Part shown: piece after piece, positions 1-5,624 of the stretch
How the letters are laid out: each line of letters opens with the position of its first letter
How positions within the stretch are numbered: the first letter of the stretch is position 1
NCBI GenBank assembly: GCA_016926135.1
Contig: JAFGPH010000559.1
Span: forward strand, 1-5,624
Length of the DNA: 5,624 bases
DNA from: Deltaproteobacteria bacterium
GTDB lineage: Bacteria; Desulfobacterota; DSM-4660; Desulfatiglandales; HGW-15
Direction: 5' to 3'
Made by a program: the position numbers and the translations under genes
Notes under the pieces: model-generated
Seen by the model: the letters and a program-made list of their open reading frames with translations, nothing else
Told to the model about the DNA's origin: nothing
Database searches by the model: none

Positions 1-106
1 GCCGGACATCGTGTTCAAGCACGATCCCTCCCTGGAGAAGGCCGAGAGGATGGAACGCATCCTTTCCTCGCTGAATACCGGAGGTCCGCCGGAGTCCGGC
101 GACTAG
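1..106 (+). CDS. rbfA: Ribosome-binding factor A, C-terminal fragment (5' end outside window)
   Basis: Reading from base 2, 34 codons run to a TAG at 104-106; base 1 is the last base of a preceding codon. The residues PDIVFKHDPSLEKAERMERI match the end of RbfA, where a conserved Pro-x-hydrophobic-x-Phe strand and an Asp-x-Ser pair precede the last helix (E. coli has a similar PELTFFYDNSL stretch). RbfA is a small KH-like protein that binds the pre-30S ribosomal subunit and helps mature the 5' end of 16S rRNA, and it is needed for cold adaptation in E. coli. The short Gly/Pro/Ser-rich tail fits the variable C-terminus of the family. It lies just upstream of truB, its usual neighbour in nusA-infB operons. 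Only the C-terminus is visible, so the call rests on this motif plus context. Confidence 0.85.
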   Translation, partial: PDIVFKHDPSLEKAERMERILSSLNTGGPPESGD

Positions 107-109
107 GGC

Positions 110-1033
110 GTGTGCATGGGAAACGTGTCGGGGGGTATCCTCCTCATCGACAAGGAGGAGGGAGAAAGCTCTCACAGCGTGGTTCGAAGGCTGAAGAGTG
201 CGCTGAAGGTGAATAAGGCGGGTCATGCCGGAACCCTTGACCCCTTTGCAACGGGATTGCTGGTGGTCCTGCTCGGTCAGGGTACCAAGCTTTTCCCCTA
301 TCTGACGGAGGTCGACAAGGAATACCGGGCCACCCTGAGCCTGGGTGTGGAAACGGACACCCTGGACCCAACCGGCCGTGTCGTGGGGACCGGAGATGTG
401 CCTGACCTCGATCCTGAATTCATTCAGGCGAAGGCGGCGGAGTTGGTGGGTGAAATCGAACAGAGGCCACCGGACTTCTCTGCGGTCCGCCACCAGGGAA
501 GGAGGGCCTATGATCTGGCCCGAAAAGGTATTTCCTTTGAACTGGCCAAGAGGCGGGTGAGGATCCACCGACTGGATGTAGTTTCGGTAGATCTGCCCGA
601 GGTGACCTTAACGGTGGAGTGTTCCAAAGGTACCTACGTGCGCAGCCTCGCCGCGGAACTGGGCAGGAGGCTGGGGCCGGGGGCTCACCTGAGTGCGCTG
701 AGAAGGATCGCCAGCGGGCCTTTCAGGGTGAATGAAGCGGTGAGCGGGAAAGACTGCAACTCCCTGGCGGACGATCTCTATCACCGGATCATCCCTCTCC
801 GAAAGGCCCTCCCGCACATCCAGGAGATGGAGGTCGACGAGGAAACGGCTAGGAAGGTTCGAAAAGGGCTTCCGACCGCGCAGTGGGGTGCGGAAGTTCT
901 CTCTCGTGCAGGGGATCTTTCGGAGGGATATGCGAAGCTCGTGGAGGGGAGTCGGTTGCTGGCCGTCGTGAAGGTTCGGCTGGGTCCAACGGAGGGAGAC
1001 AAGCGTTTTGAAACCATGAGGGTGTTTGCCTGA
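110..1033 (+). CDS. truB: tRNA pseudouridine(55) synthase TruB
   Basis: TruB isomerises U55 in the T-loop of tRNAs to pseudouridine in the cytoplasm and also has tRNA-folding activity. Numbering from GTG 110 (307 aa, typical length), the catalytic motif GHAGTLDPFATGLL contains the nucleophile Asp44. Tyr72 in EYRA sits 28 residues later, the spacing seen between Asp48 and Tyr76 in E. coli. RPPDFSAVRHQGRRAYDLAR (119-138) and CSKGTYVRSLAAELG (171-185, with Tyr176 and Arg178) are the other family blocks. GAHLSALRRIASGPF (191-205) closes the catalytic domain, and a divergent small C-terminal domain follows. Candidate starts are GTG 110, ATG 116 and GTG 125; none has a well-spaced Shine-Dalgarno, the nearest being GGAG at 91-94, so the start is uncertain. 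Translation is probably coupled to rbfA, which stops 3-18 bases upstream. An oddity is Lys15-Glu16 where most members have Lys-Pro near the N-terminus. Confidence 0.96.
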   Translation: MCMGNVSGGILLIDKEEGESSHSVVRRLKSALKVNKAGHAGTLDPFATGLLVVLLGQGTKLFPYLTEVDKEYRATLSLGVETDTLDPTGRVVGTGDVPDLDPEFIQAKAAELVGEIEQRPPDFSAVRHQGRRAYDLARKGISFELAKRRVRIHRLDVVSVDLPEVTLTVECSKGTYVRSLAAELGRRLGPGAHLSALRRIASGPFRVNEAVSGKDCNSLADDLYHRIIPLRKALPHIQEMEVDEETARKVRKGLPTAQWGAEVLSRAGDLSEGYAKLVEGSRLLAVVKVRLGPTEGDKRFETMRVFA

Positions 1034-1180
1034 GAGAGACGGTGGCCCTTGCGTGCTTCGAAAGGGATGGCCGCTCCATGCAGCGGTCTTTCAATAGGCC
1101 AAGGCACTGGGGAAGAGGGAATCAAGAGTGCGTTGAAATGTGTGAAGGAAGAGTAAACCATTTCGGAAGGAGGGAGTAAC
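1034..1180 (+). promoter_or_regulatory. Structured rpsO leader, candidate S15 autoregulatory region
   Basis: This 147-base gap between truB and rpsO has no credible ORF. Two adjacent hairpins can be drawn. The first pairs CCCTT 1046-1050 with AAGGG 1062-1066. The second pairs GGCCGCT 1069-1075 with AGCGGTC 1082-1088 around a six-base loop and contains a G.U pair (1070/1087) next to G-C pairs. An alternative helix pairs TGGCC 1043-1047 with GGCCA 1097-1101 and would enclose the second hairpin while competing with the first. Bases 1101-1164 are purine-rich and look open. S15 is known to repress its own mRNA through lineage-specific leader structures, so this is a sensible place for such an element, but the fold was drawn by hand and matches no leader class I can name. 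No convincing promoter was seen. Confidence 0.4.
1167..1173 (+). promoter_or_regulatory. Strong ribosome binding site of rpsO
   Basis: AAGGAGG is a near-perfect anti-16S match with seven bases to the GTG at 1181. It fixes that GTG as the rpsO start and is the clearest Shine-Dalgarno in the window, fitting the high demand for a ribosomal protein. Confidence 0.85.
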
Positions 1181-1450
1181 GTGGTTCTGAGTCCAGACAC
1201 CAAGAAACAGATTATTGACCGTTTCAAGCTTCATGAGAAGGATACGGGTTCTCCTGAGGTTCAGGTTGCCATTCTGAGCAATCGAATCAACTATCTCACG
1301 GATCACTTTAAGATCCACAAGAAGGACCATCATTCTCGTAGAGGGCTGCTCAAATTGGTCGGCCAGAGGAGAAGGCTCCTGAACTATTTGAGGAAAACCG
1401 ATATGAAGCGGTACCAGAACATCATCAAGGAACTCGGCCTAAGGAAGTAG
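1181..1450 (+). CDS. rpsO: 30S ribosomal protein S15
   Basis: S15 is a primary 16S rRNA-binding protein of the central domain (helices 20-22 junction) and also makes a bridge to the 50S subunit. The product is 89 residues, exactly the usual bacterial length. It carries the family signature across [20 protein letters not shown] (22-41), then [20 protein letters not shown] (46-65) with the rRNA-contacting His/Asp/Ser residues, and ends [20 protein letters not shown] before LRK. The start is GTG with an excellent Shine-Dalgarno. It lies between a structured leader and pnp, the arrangement found in very many bacteria, and is very likely cotranscribed with pnp. Feedback control by S15 on its own leader is plausible from the family but not demonstrated by this sequence. 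Confidence 0.98.
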   Translation: MVLSPDTKKQIIDRFKLHEKDTGSPEVQVAILSNRINYLTDHFKIHKKDHHSRRGLLKLVGQRRRLLNYLRKTDMKRYQNIIKELGLRK

Positions 1451-1458
1451 CAGAAAGG

Positions 1459-3567
1459 ATGGATGAGTCAATGATTAAAGCTTGCTCAAGAGAGATCAAT
1501 GGTCGATCCCTGCACGTTGAAACCGGACGTATTGCCAGGCAGGCCAGCGGTGCGGCAGTCGTCACCATGGGTGAGACTGTGGTTCTTGTGACCGTGGTGG
1601 GAACCAGCCAGGTCCGCGAAGGCGTGGACTTCCTTCCCCTCACCGTGGAGTATCAGGAGATGTCCTATGCAGGGGGAATGATTCCCGGAAACTTCTTTCG
1701 GCGGGATATGGGCCGGCCCAGCGAAAGGGAGACCCTGGTGGCTCGTCTGATCGACAGGCCGCTACGACCCCTTTTCCCGGACAACTACTATTACGAAACC
1801 CAGATCATCGCCACTGTGCTCTCCACGGACAAGGAGAACGAAGCCGATATTCTCGCCCTCATCGGTGCATCCACGGCCCTGGAGGTGTCGGATATTCCCT
1901 TCCAGGGGCCCATCGCGGCGGTTCGGGTAGGCAGGGTAGGGGGGAAATTCGTGATCAATCCGACCCTTGCAGAACAGGTGGAGAGCGACATCAACCTGAT
2001 CGTAGCCGGAAGCCGCTCCGCCGTGGTCATGGTGGAGGGCGGGGCGCGATTCGTGTCCGAGACCGAGATGACCGACGCGATCTTCTGCGGTCACGAGGCT
2101 CTTCAACCCCTCCTGGACATGCAGGAAGAGATTCGTCGGGAAGCGGGGAAACCCAAAAGGGACATCCCCGGGGCAGTGAGGGATGCGGATTTCGAGGCGA
2201 GGGTTATTCAGATCGCCACCCCCCTGTTCCAGGAAGTGATTCAAACGAAGGACAAGAAGCTGCGCCAGACGAAAAGGGAGGATGTTTCGGTCAAGGTCCA
2301 GGAGGCGGTCTCCGGCGCGCAAGAGCGAGAGATGGCACAGATCGGCGAGATCCTCTTCGATCTGGAGAGAAAGATGGTCCGCAGCATGATCCTGGAGGAA
2401 GGTCGGCGGATTGACGGACGGGAATTTCATGAAGTGAGGCCCATCAAGTGCGACGTGGGAATCCTGCCCAGGGTTCACGGATCGGCCCTCTTCACCCGGG
2501 GAGAGACCCAGGCCCTTGTCCTGACGACCCTGGGAGCGGAGATGGATGAACAGAGGATAGAGAGCATATACGGAAACAGGTTCAGACACTTCATTCTCCA
2601 TTACAACTTCCCGCCTTACTCGGTCGGGGAGGCGAAGAGGCTGGGCGGACCGGGAAGGCGGGAGATCGGACACGGCGCCCTCGCCCGTCGGGCCCTTCTG
2701 CCAGTGGTTCCTCCCAAGGAGGAGTTCCAGTACACCATCCGCGTGGTCTCGGAGATCCTGGAATCGAACGGTTCCTCATCCATGGCGAGTGTTTGCGGAG
2801 GGTCTCTATCCCTCATGGACGCGGGAGTGCCGGTCAAAGAGGCCATAGCCGGTGTGGCCATGGGTCTGGTCAGCGATGGCACCAAGACGGCAGTCCTCAC
2901 GGACATCATAGGGGATGAAGACCATTACGGGGATATGGATTTCAAGGTGACGGGAACCCGGGACGGGGTCACGGCCCTGCAGATGGATATCAAGATCGAA
3001 GGTGTGACCAGAGAGGTAATGCAGGCGGCCCTGGAACAGGCGAGGAGGGCAAGAGTCTTCATCCTGGAGAAGATGAACGAGGCGATCTCTAAGCACAGGA
3101 GCAGGGTTTCTCAGTATGCGCCGGTGATCACAACGATTCACATCAGACCCGAAAAGGTGAGACTGCTCATCGGGCCGGGAGGAAAGGTGATCCGGGAGAT
3201 CAGCGCCACGACGGAGTCCAAGATCGAGGTGGACGACCAGGGCCGGGTCGTGATCGCATCCCCCGACGGTCGATTTGCCAAGGAGGCGGCCGATATGATC
3301 GGCAGGATCGTCCAGGAAGCGGAGGTCGGGAAGCTCTACATGGGGAAGGTTAGGAAGATCATGGATTTTGGCGCCTTTGTGGAGATCTTTCCCGGCACGG
3401 ACGGTCTCGTTCATATCTCCCAGTTGGACAGGGAACGGGTGAATAAGGTGACCGATGTGCTCAAGGAGGGCGACGAGGTCCTGGTGAAGGTGCTCGAAAT
3501 TGACAAGAACGGACGAATTGCCCTTTCCCGGAAGGCTGCCCTCGGTCAGTCCCTTAGCGATGGTTGA
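1459..3567 (+). CDS. pnp: Polyribonucleotide nucleotidyltransferase (PNPase)
   Basis: PNPase is a trimeric 3'-5' phosphorolytic exoribonuclease that releases nucleoside diphosphates and works in mRNA decay, often with RNase E or a helicase. Counting from ATG 1459 (702 aa, normal length), the first RNase PH domain covers about 15-145 with the RNA-contacting FFRR loop at 79-82. An all-helical linker spans about 240-315. The second, catalytic RNase PH domain covers about 320-550, with FTRGETQAL (345-353), SNGSSSMAS (436-444) and [12 protein letters not shown] (485-496); Asp488, Asp494 and Lys496 correspond to the E. coli catalytic triad. A KH domain with [11 protein letters not shown] (571-581) and an S1 domain (about 623-692, [16 protein letters not shown]) finish the protein. 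ATG 1471 is an equally good start (698 aa): AAGGA 1455-1459 lies 11 bases upstream of it, and AAGGAAG 1441-1447 lies 11 bases upstream of ATG 1459. The gap to rpsO is 8-20 bases and the end overlaps the next gene by 8. Confidence 0.98.
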   Translation: MDESMIKACSREINGRSLHVETGRIARQASGAAVVTMGETVVLVTVVGTSQVREGVDFLPLTVEYQEMSYAGGMIPGNFFRRDMGRPSERETLVARLIDRPLRPLFPDNYYYETQIIATVLSTDKENEADILALIGASTALEVSDIPFQGPIAAVRVGRVGGKFVINPTLAEQVESDINLIVAGSRSAVVMVEGGARFVSETEMTDAIFCGHEALQPLLDMQEEIRREAGKPKRDIPGAVRDADFEARVIQIATPLFQEVIQTKDKKLRQTKREDVSVKVQEAVSGAQEREMAQIGEILFDLERKMVRSMILEEGRRIDGREFHEVRPIKCDVGILPRVHGSALFTRGETQALVLTTLGAEMDEQRIESIYGNRFRHFILHYNFPPYSVGEAKRLGGPGRREIGHGALARRALLPVVPPKEEFQYTIRVVSEILESNGSSSMASVCGGSLSLMDAGVPVKEAIAGVAMGLVSDGTKTAVLTDIIGDEDHYGDMDFKVTGTRDGVTALQMDIKIEGVTREVMQAALEQARRARVFILEKMNEAISKHRSRVSQYAPVITTIHIRPEKVRLLIGPGGKVIREISATTESKIEVDDQGRVVIASPDGRFAKEAADMIGRIVQEAEVGKLYMGKVRKIMDFGAFVEIFPGTDGLVHISQLDRERVNKVTDVLKEGDEVLVKVLEIDKNGRIALSRKAALGQSLSDG

Positions 3568-4819
3568 TAAGAGCGTCCTCCAGAACGGTGTCAGGATCCT
3601 CTCGGAGAGGCTGGATCATTTTCGCTCGGTCTCCCTCGGAATCTGGATAGGTGTGGGTTCCCGGGATGAAGGGGAGAAGGAAAACGGCATTTCCCACTTC
3701 ATCGAGCATATGATCTTCAAGGGAACCGGGACTCGCACCAGTGACCAGATCGCCAGGGAACTGGACGCCATTGGAGGGCTTTCCAACGCCTTTACGAGCA
3801 CCGAGTACACCTGCTTTCACTCCAGGGTCCTGGACAAGCACTTCGGCAACCTCATAGAAATCCTTTCCGACATCTTTCTTCATTCTGTCTTCGACCCCGA
3901 GGAAATGGACAGGGAGCGTCAGGTGATCCTTCAGGAGATCAATATGCTGGAGGACACGCCCGATGAGCATATCCACGTACTTTTCAATGTCCTCCACTGG
4001 ATGAACCATCCCCTGGGCATGCCGGTGCTGGGTACGCCCGTTACGGTCTCCGCCATTCACAGAGAGAATCTTCTCCGTCATTTTGAGAGGTTCTGTGTCC
4101 CGGAGAGGATTCTCCTCGTGGCCGCAGGAAATATCGAGCACCAGGAACTCGTGGACTGCCTGGAACCGCTCTTCGAGTCTCTCCGGCCCCTGAGCGCAGA
4201 GCCCCCGCGAAGCCGACCGGACAGCTATGGGGGGATATCCTGTCATTACAAGGATTTGGAGCAGGTTCACGTCTGCCTGGGGGGGAAGGCGCCTCACCTG
4301 ACGAGCGACCTGCGGTTCGCAGGCGCAGTGCTCAATACGATCCTGGGGGGAAACATGAGTTCCCGGCTCTTTCAGGAAATCAGGGAAAGGCGAGGGCTCG
4401 CCTATTCCGTTTACTCGTTCCTGTCATCCTACATCGATGCGGGGCTCCTGGGCGTCTACCTGGCCACCGACCGGCCCCATGTGAACGAAACCCTGGAGAT
4501 CATCCGGAAGGAGATCCGAAAGATCCAGAACGGGGAAATATCCGAATCAGAGCTGAAGGCGACCAAAGAGCACCTCGTGGGAAGCATCCTTCTGAGTGGA
4601 GAGAGCACGGACGCCAGGATGATGCGCCTCGCCAAGAACGAATATGTCTTCGGGAGATACGTGGACTACGACGAAGTGATCTCCCTGGTCGAGGGTGTGA
4701 ACCTGGATGAGGTGGTGGCTGTGGCACAGGAGTCTTTTCGGGAAGGAAGTGTTTCCCTGGTAACGCTCGGACCCTTTGAGAGGGAGGAACTGGATATGGG
4801 GTGCCTGCAGTTCTCCTGA
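3560..4819 (+). CDS. M16 family zinc metallopeptidase (pitrilysin / processing-peptidase-like)
   Basis: This is an M16 inverzincin related to the mitochondrial processing peptidase beta subunit and the Bacillus YmxG/MlpA group. From ATG 3560 it has 419 residues. The inverted zinc motif HFIEH lies at 46-50 (His46 and His50 ligands, Glu49 catalytic), and the distal ligand is Glu126 in ILQEI, 76 residues after His50 as expected. The C-terminal M16 half includes [20 protein letters not shown] (261-280) and AYSVYS (281-286), carrying the Arg/Tyr pair typical of the family. Both half-domains are present, so the enzyme looks complete and active. No signal peptide or membrane segment is seen, so it is probably cytoplasmic. 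The frame is open back to a TTG at 3500, but the protein family begins near the ATG. That ATG overlaps the pnp stop by 8 bases and lacks a good Shine-Dalgarno, suggesting translational coupling. The natural substrate is unknown. Confidence 0.94.
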   Translation: MVDKSVLQNGVRILSERLDHFRSVSLGIWIGVGSRDEGEKENGISHFIEHMIFKGTGTRTSDQIARELDAIGGLSNAFTSTEYTCFHSRVLDKHFGNLIEILSDIFLHSVFDPEEMDRERQVILQEINMLEDTPDEHIHVLFNVLHWMNHPLGMPVLGTPVTVSAIHRENLLRHFERFCVPERILLVAAGNIEHQELVDCLEPLFESLRPLSAEPPRSRPDSYGGISCHYKDLEQVHVCLGGKAPHLTSDLRFAGAVLNTILGGNMSSRLFQEIRERRGLAYSVYSFLSSYIDAGLLGVYLATDRPHVNETLEIIRKEIRKIQNGEISESELKATKEHLVGSILLSGESTDARMMRLAKNEYVFGRYVDYDEVISLVEGVNLDEVVAVAQESFREGSVSLVTLGPFEREELDMGCLQFS

Positions 4820-4820
4820 G

Positions 4821-4914
4821 GTTGCGGCCCTGTGAGCCCCCCCAAGGCCCTTTGAGCGGTGGCGTTCTATAATGACGAGGGCCGTGGGGGGGGGTGGTCT
4901 CACAGAGCCGCAAC
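4821..4914. repeat. Long imperfect inverted repeat between the M16 peptidase gene and dut
   Basis: The outer arms are GTTGCGGC (4821-4828) and GCCGCAAC (4907-4914). After one C/A mismatch, CTGTGAG (4830-4836) pairs with CTCACAG (4899-4905). A C7 run (4837-4843) faces a G9 run (4886-4894), and GGCCCT (4846-4851) pairs with AGGGCC (4878-4883). The apical loop spans about 4852-4877. The two arms are far longer and better matched than chance would give. It begins right after the peptidase stop codon and shows no clear target-site duplication. Confidence 0.85.
4868..4873 (+). promoter_or_regulatory. Possible -10 element (TATAAT) upstream of dut
   Basis: A perfect TATAAT sits in the apical loop of the palindrome, 83 bases before the dut ATG. 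No -35-like hexamer lies 16-18 bases upstream (the region is GGCC-rich); the nearest TTGAGC (4852-4857) leaves a spacer of only 10. It could serve as a weak or activator-dependent promoter, or be chance. Confidence 0.25.
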
Positions 4915-4956
4915 TGATTTTTGTCCGTTGCCGGCACACAGAATCGGGTTTTGTTT

Positions 4957-5445
4957 ATGGCCGAAGTCCGGACCCATCCAGTTAGCGAGGGGCCGCGAGG
5001 GGTCGAATTGAAGGTCAGGCGACTTCCCGGGCATGAAGATATCCCCCTGCCCACTTATGAGACACCGGGGTCGTCGGGTATGGATCTCCGTGCCGCTGTG
5101 AGGGGAAGAGTGGTCTTGAACCAGGGGGAGATCAGGTTCATCCCCACGGGGCTGGCCGTTTCCCTGCCGAGCGGGTATGAGGCCCAGATAAGGCCGCGAA
5201 GCGGTCTGGCTCTCAAGCACGGTATCGGAATGGTGAATTCTCCCGGCACCATCGACTCCGACTACAGGGGCGAGGTGGGGCTGATCGTCATTAACTGGGG
5301 AGATCGCCCCTTTGAGATCAATAGGGGCGATCGCATTGCCCAGATGGTCATCAGCAGAATCTGGAAGGCCGAGGTGATCGAAGTCGAAGACCTGGATTCG
5401 ACCTGCAGGGGGGAAGGGGGCTTCGGGCACAGCGGCCTCGGATAG
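4957..5445 (+). CDS. dut: Deoxyuridine 5'-triphosphate nucleotidohydrolase (dUTPase)
   Basis: dUTPase hydrolyses dUTP to dUMP and pyrophosphate, keeping uracil out of DNA and feeding thymidylate synthesis; the family is a homotrimer needing magnesium. Counting from ATG 4957 (162 aa), all five motifs are present: PGSSGMDLRAA (37-47), RPRSGLA (79-85), NSPGTIDSDYRGE (94-106, catalytic Asp100), INRGDRIAQMV (121-131) and the C-terminal RGEGGFGHSG (151-160) that closes over the substrate. The start is uncertain. ATG 4957 has only a weak CGGG upstream, whereas TTG 5008 has AGGGG five bases before it and would give a 145-residue protein starting MKVRRLPGHEDIPLP, nearer the common bacterial N-terminus. 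The frame stays open to TTG 4921, but that extension is not family-like. It is separated from the peptidase gene by the palindrome and followed 12 bases later by the hydrolase gene. Confidence 0.96.
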   Translation: MAEVRTHPVSEGPRGVELKVRRLPGHEDIPLPTYETPGSSGMDLRAAVRGRVVLNQGEIRFIPTGLAVSLPSGYEAQIRPRSGLALKHGIGMVNSPGTIDSDYRGEVGLIVINWGDRPFEINRGDRIAQMVISRIWKAEVIEVEDLDSTCRGEGGFGHSGLG

Positions 5446-5450
5446 AGAGG
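5445..5450 (+). promoter_or_regulatory. Ribosome binding site of the MBL-fold hydrolase gene
   Basis: GAGAGG lies seven bases before ATG 5458 and overlaps the last base of the dut stop codon. It favours ATG 5458 over the out-of-frame ATG at 5451, which directly abuts it. Confidence 0.65.
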
Positions 5451-5457
5451 ATGCTGG

Positions 5458-5624
5458 ATGCGTTTTTCGGTGTTGGCCTCAGGAAGCGGGGGGAACGCCT
5501 GCTATGTGGAGACGGGGCGCGCACGGATACTTGTGGATGCGGGGCTGAGTTGCCGCGAGGTGATCCGGCGGCTGGAGAGCCTCGGCGTGAATCCCCGGGA
5601 TCTGGACGGGCTGGTGATCACCCA
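5458..5624 (+). CDS. MBL-fold metallo-hydrolase, YycJ/WalJ type, N-terminal fragment (3' end outside window)
   Basis: Fifty-five complete codons plus two bases are visible. The start MRFSVLASGSGGNACYVETG followed by RARILVDAGLS is the characteristic N-terminus of the YycJ/WalJ group of metallo-beta-lactamase-fold hydrolases, whose Gly/Ser-Gly-Asn turn and Leu-Val-Asp-Ala-Gly strand open the fold. The window stops at LDGLVIT plus CA, precisely where the first histidine of the HxHxDH metal-binding motif is expected, so catalytic residues cannot be checked. Bacterial relatives are proposed 5'-3' exonucleases acting in DNA repair or replication-related processes, though many are only annotated as MBL-fold proteins. 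It follows dut by 12 bases and is probably cotranscribed with it. Confidence 0.85.
   Translation, partial: MRFSVLASGSGGNACYVETGRARILVDAGLSCREVIRRLESLGVNPRDLDGLVIT

Larger units (their letters stand above)
4821..4922 (+). terminator. Probable intrinsic terminator after the pnp-M16 peptidase genes
   Basis: The GC-rich palindrome at 4821-4914 would fold as a very stable RNA hairpin and is followed, after TGA, by five T's (4918-4922). No T-run follows it on the opposite strand, so it reads as a one-way terminator for transcripts from rpsO/pnp/M16. The stem is longer and more interrupted than a textbook terminator, so it may instead be a repeat-derived element or an mRNA 3'-end stabiliser. If it terminates well, dut needs its own promoter or depends on read-through. 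Confidence 0.6.

Noticed and set aside
1069..1092. Second leader hairpin as an intrinsic terminator after truB
   Set aside because: Only three T's follow the stem and they are interrupted by C, so termination is unlikely; regulation of rpsO is the better reading.
1133..1159. TTGAAA (1133-1138) followed by a TAAACC as a possible rpsO promoter
   Set aside because: The -10 match is poor and it would leave almost no leader before the ribosome binding site; not strong enough to list.
781..1227. A 148-codon - strand frame across the truB end and rpsO leader
   Set aside because: It overlaps two well-supported genes, and the translation is Ser/Arg/Pro-rich without any recognisable motif.
1762..2673. 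A 303-codon open frame on the - strand inside pnp
   Set aside because: It is antisense to the core of an unmistakable PNPase gene and its His/Leu/Asp-rich translation resembles no family; GC-rich coding DNA often leaves such open frames.
211..3450. The 10-mer GTGAATAAGG occurring in both truB and the S1 region of pnp
   Set aside because: It encodes the same short Val-Asn-Lys run in both genes and is explained by coincidence in coding sequence.
3554..4297. A 247-codon open frame on the - strand across the M16 peptidase gene
   Set aside because: It mirrors the zinc-binding half of the peptidase gene, has no recognisable motif and no ribosome binding site that I could see.
4816..4920. The palindrome as a transposon-derived element with a target duplication
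   Set aside because: The flanks share only TGA, which on the left is the peptidase stop codon, and the whole element has no coding capacity; not enough to call a mobile element.
4500..5054. A 184-codon - strand frame crossing the palindrome and both flanking genes
   Set aside because: The translation is Pro/Arg/Ser-rich low-complexity sequence and its only non-coding part is the palindrome; there is no domain support.

Overview
The window is an ordinary, densely packed bacterial housekeeping block with every gene on the + strand. Gene order is rbfA (3' end only) - truB - rpsO - pnp - M16 zinc peptidase - dut - YycJ/WalJ-type metallo-beta-lactamase-fold hydrolase (5' end only). The DNA is GC-rich, and G/C-ending codons are used evenly in all genes, so nothing looks recently transferred. 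The rpsO-pnp-M16 peptidase-dut run, the 89-residue S15 and the PNPase sequence suggest a Desulfobacterota (former Deltaproteobacteria) genome. That is an inference from gene order and general sequence character, and the lineage is not proven here.

Layout. Bases 1-106 are the tail of ribosome-binding factor A. TruB (tRNA pseudouridine-55 synthase) follows within a few bases and ends at 1033. A 147-base gap (1034-1180) holds two adjacent hairpins and a strong Shine-Dalgarno sequence ahead of rpsO; it is a candidate S15 autoregulatory leader. rpsO and pnp are separated by only 8-20 bases. pnp overlaps the start of the M16 peptidase gene by 8 bases. After the peptidase comes a striking long imperfect palindrome (4821-4914) followed by five T's, best read as an intrinsic terminator. 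It carries a C7 run, a G9 run and a perfect TATAAT in its loop. dut follows, then the hydrolase gene, which runs off the right edge just before its metal-binding histidine motif.

How the genes fit together. RbfA and TruB mature the 30S subunit and tRNA, S15 is a primary 16S rRNA binder, and PNPase degrades and trims RNA; together they form the classic translation/RNA-metabolism cluster downstream of nusA-infB. The M16 peptidase and dUTPase are frequent neighbours without an obvious shared pathway. I found no CRISPR, insertion sequence, tRNA, rRNA, toxin-antitoxin or defence genes, and no undescribed multi-gene system. The most interesting signals are non-coding: the 94-base palindrome before dut and the structured rpsO leader.
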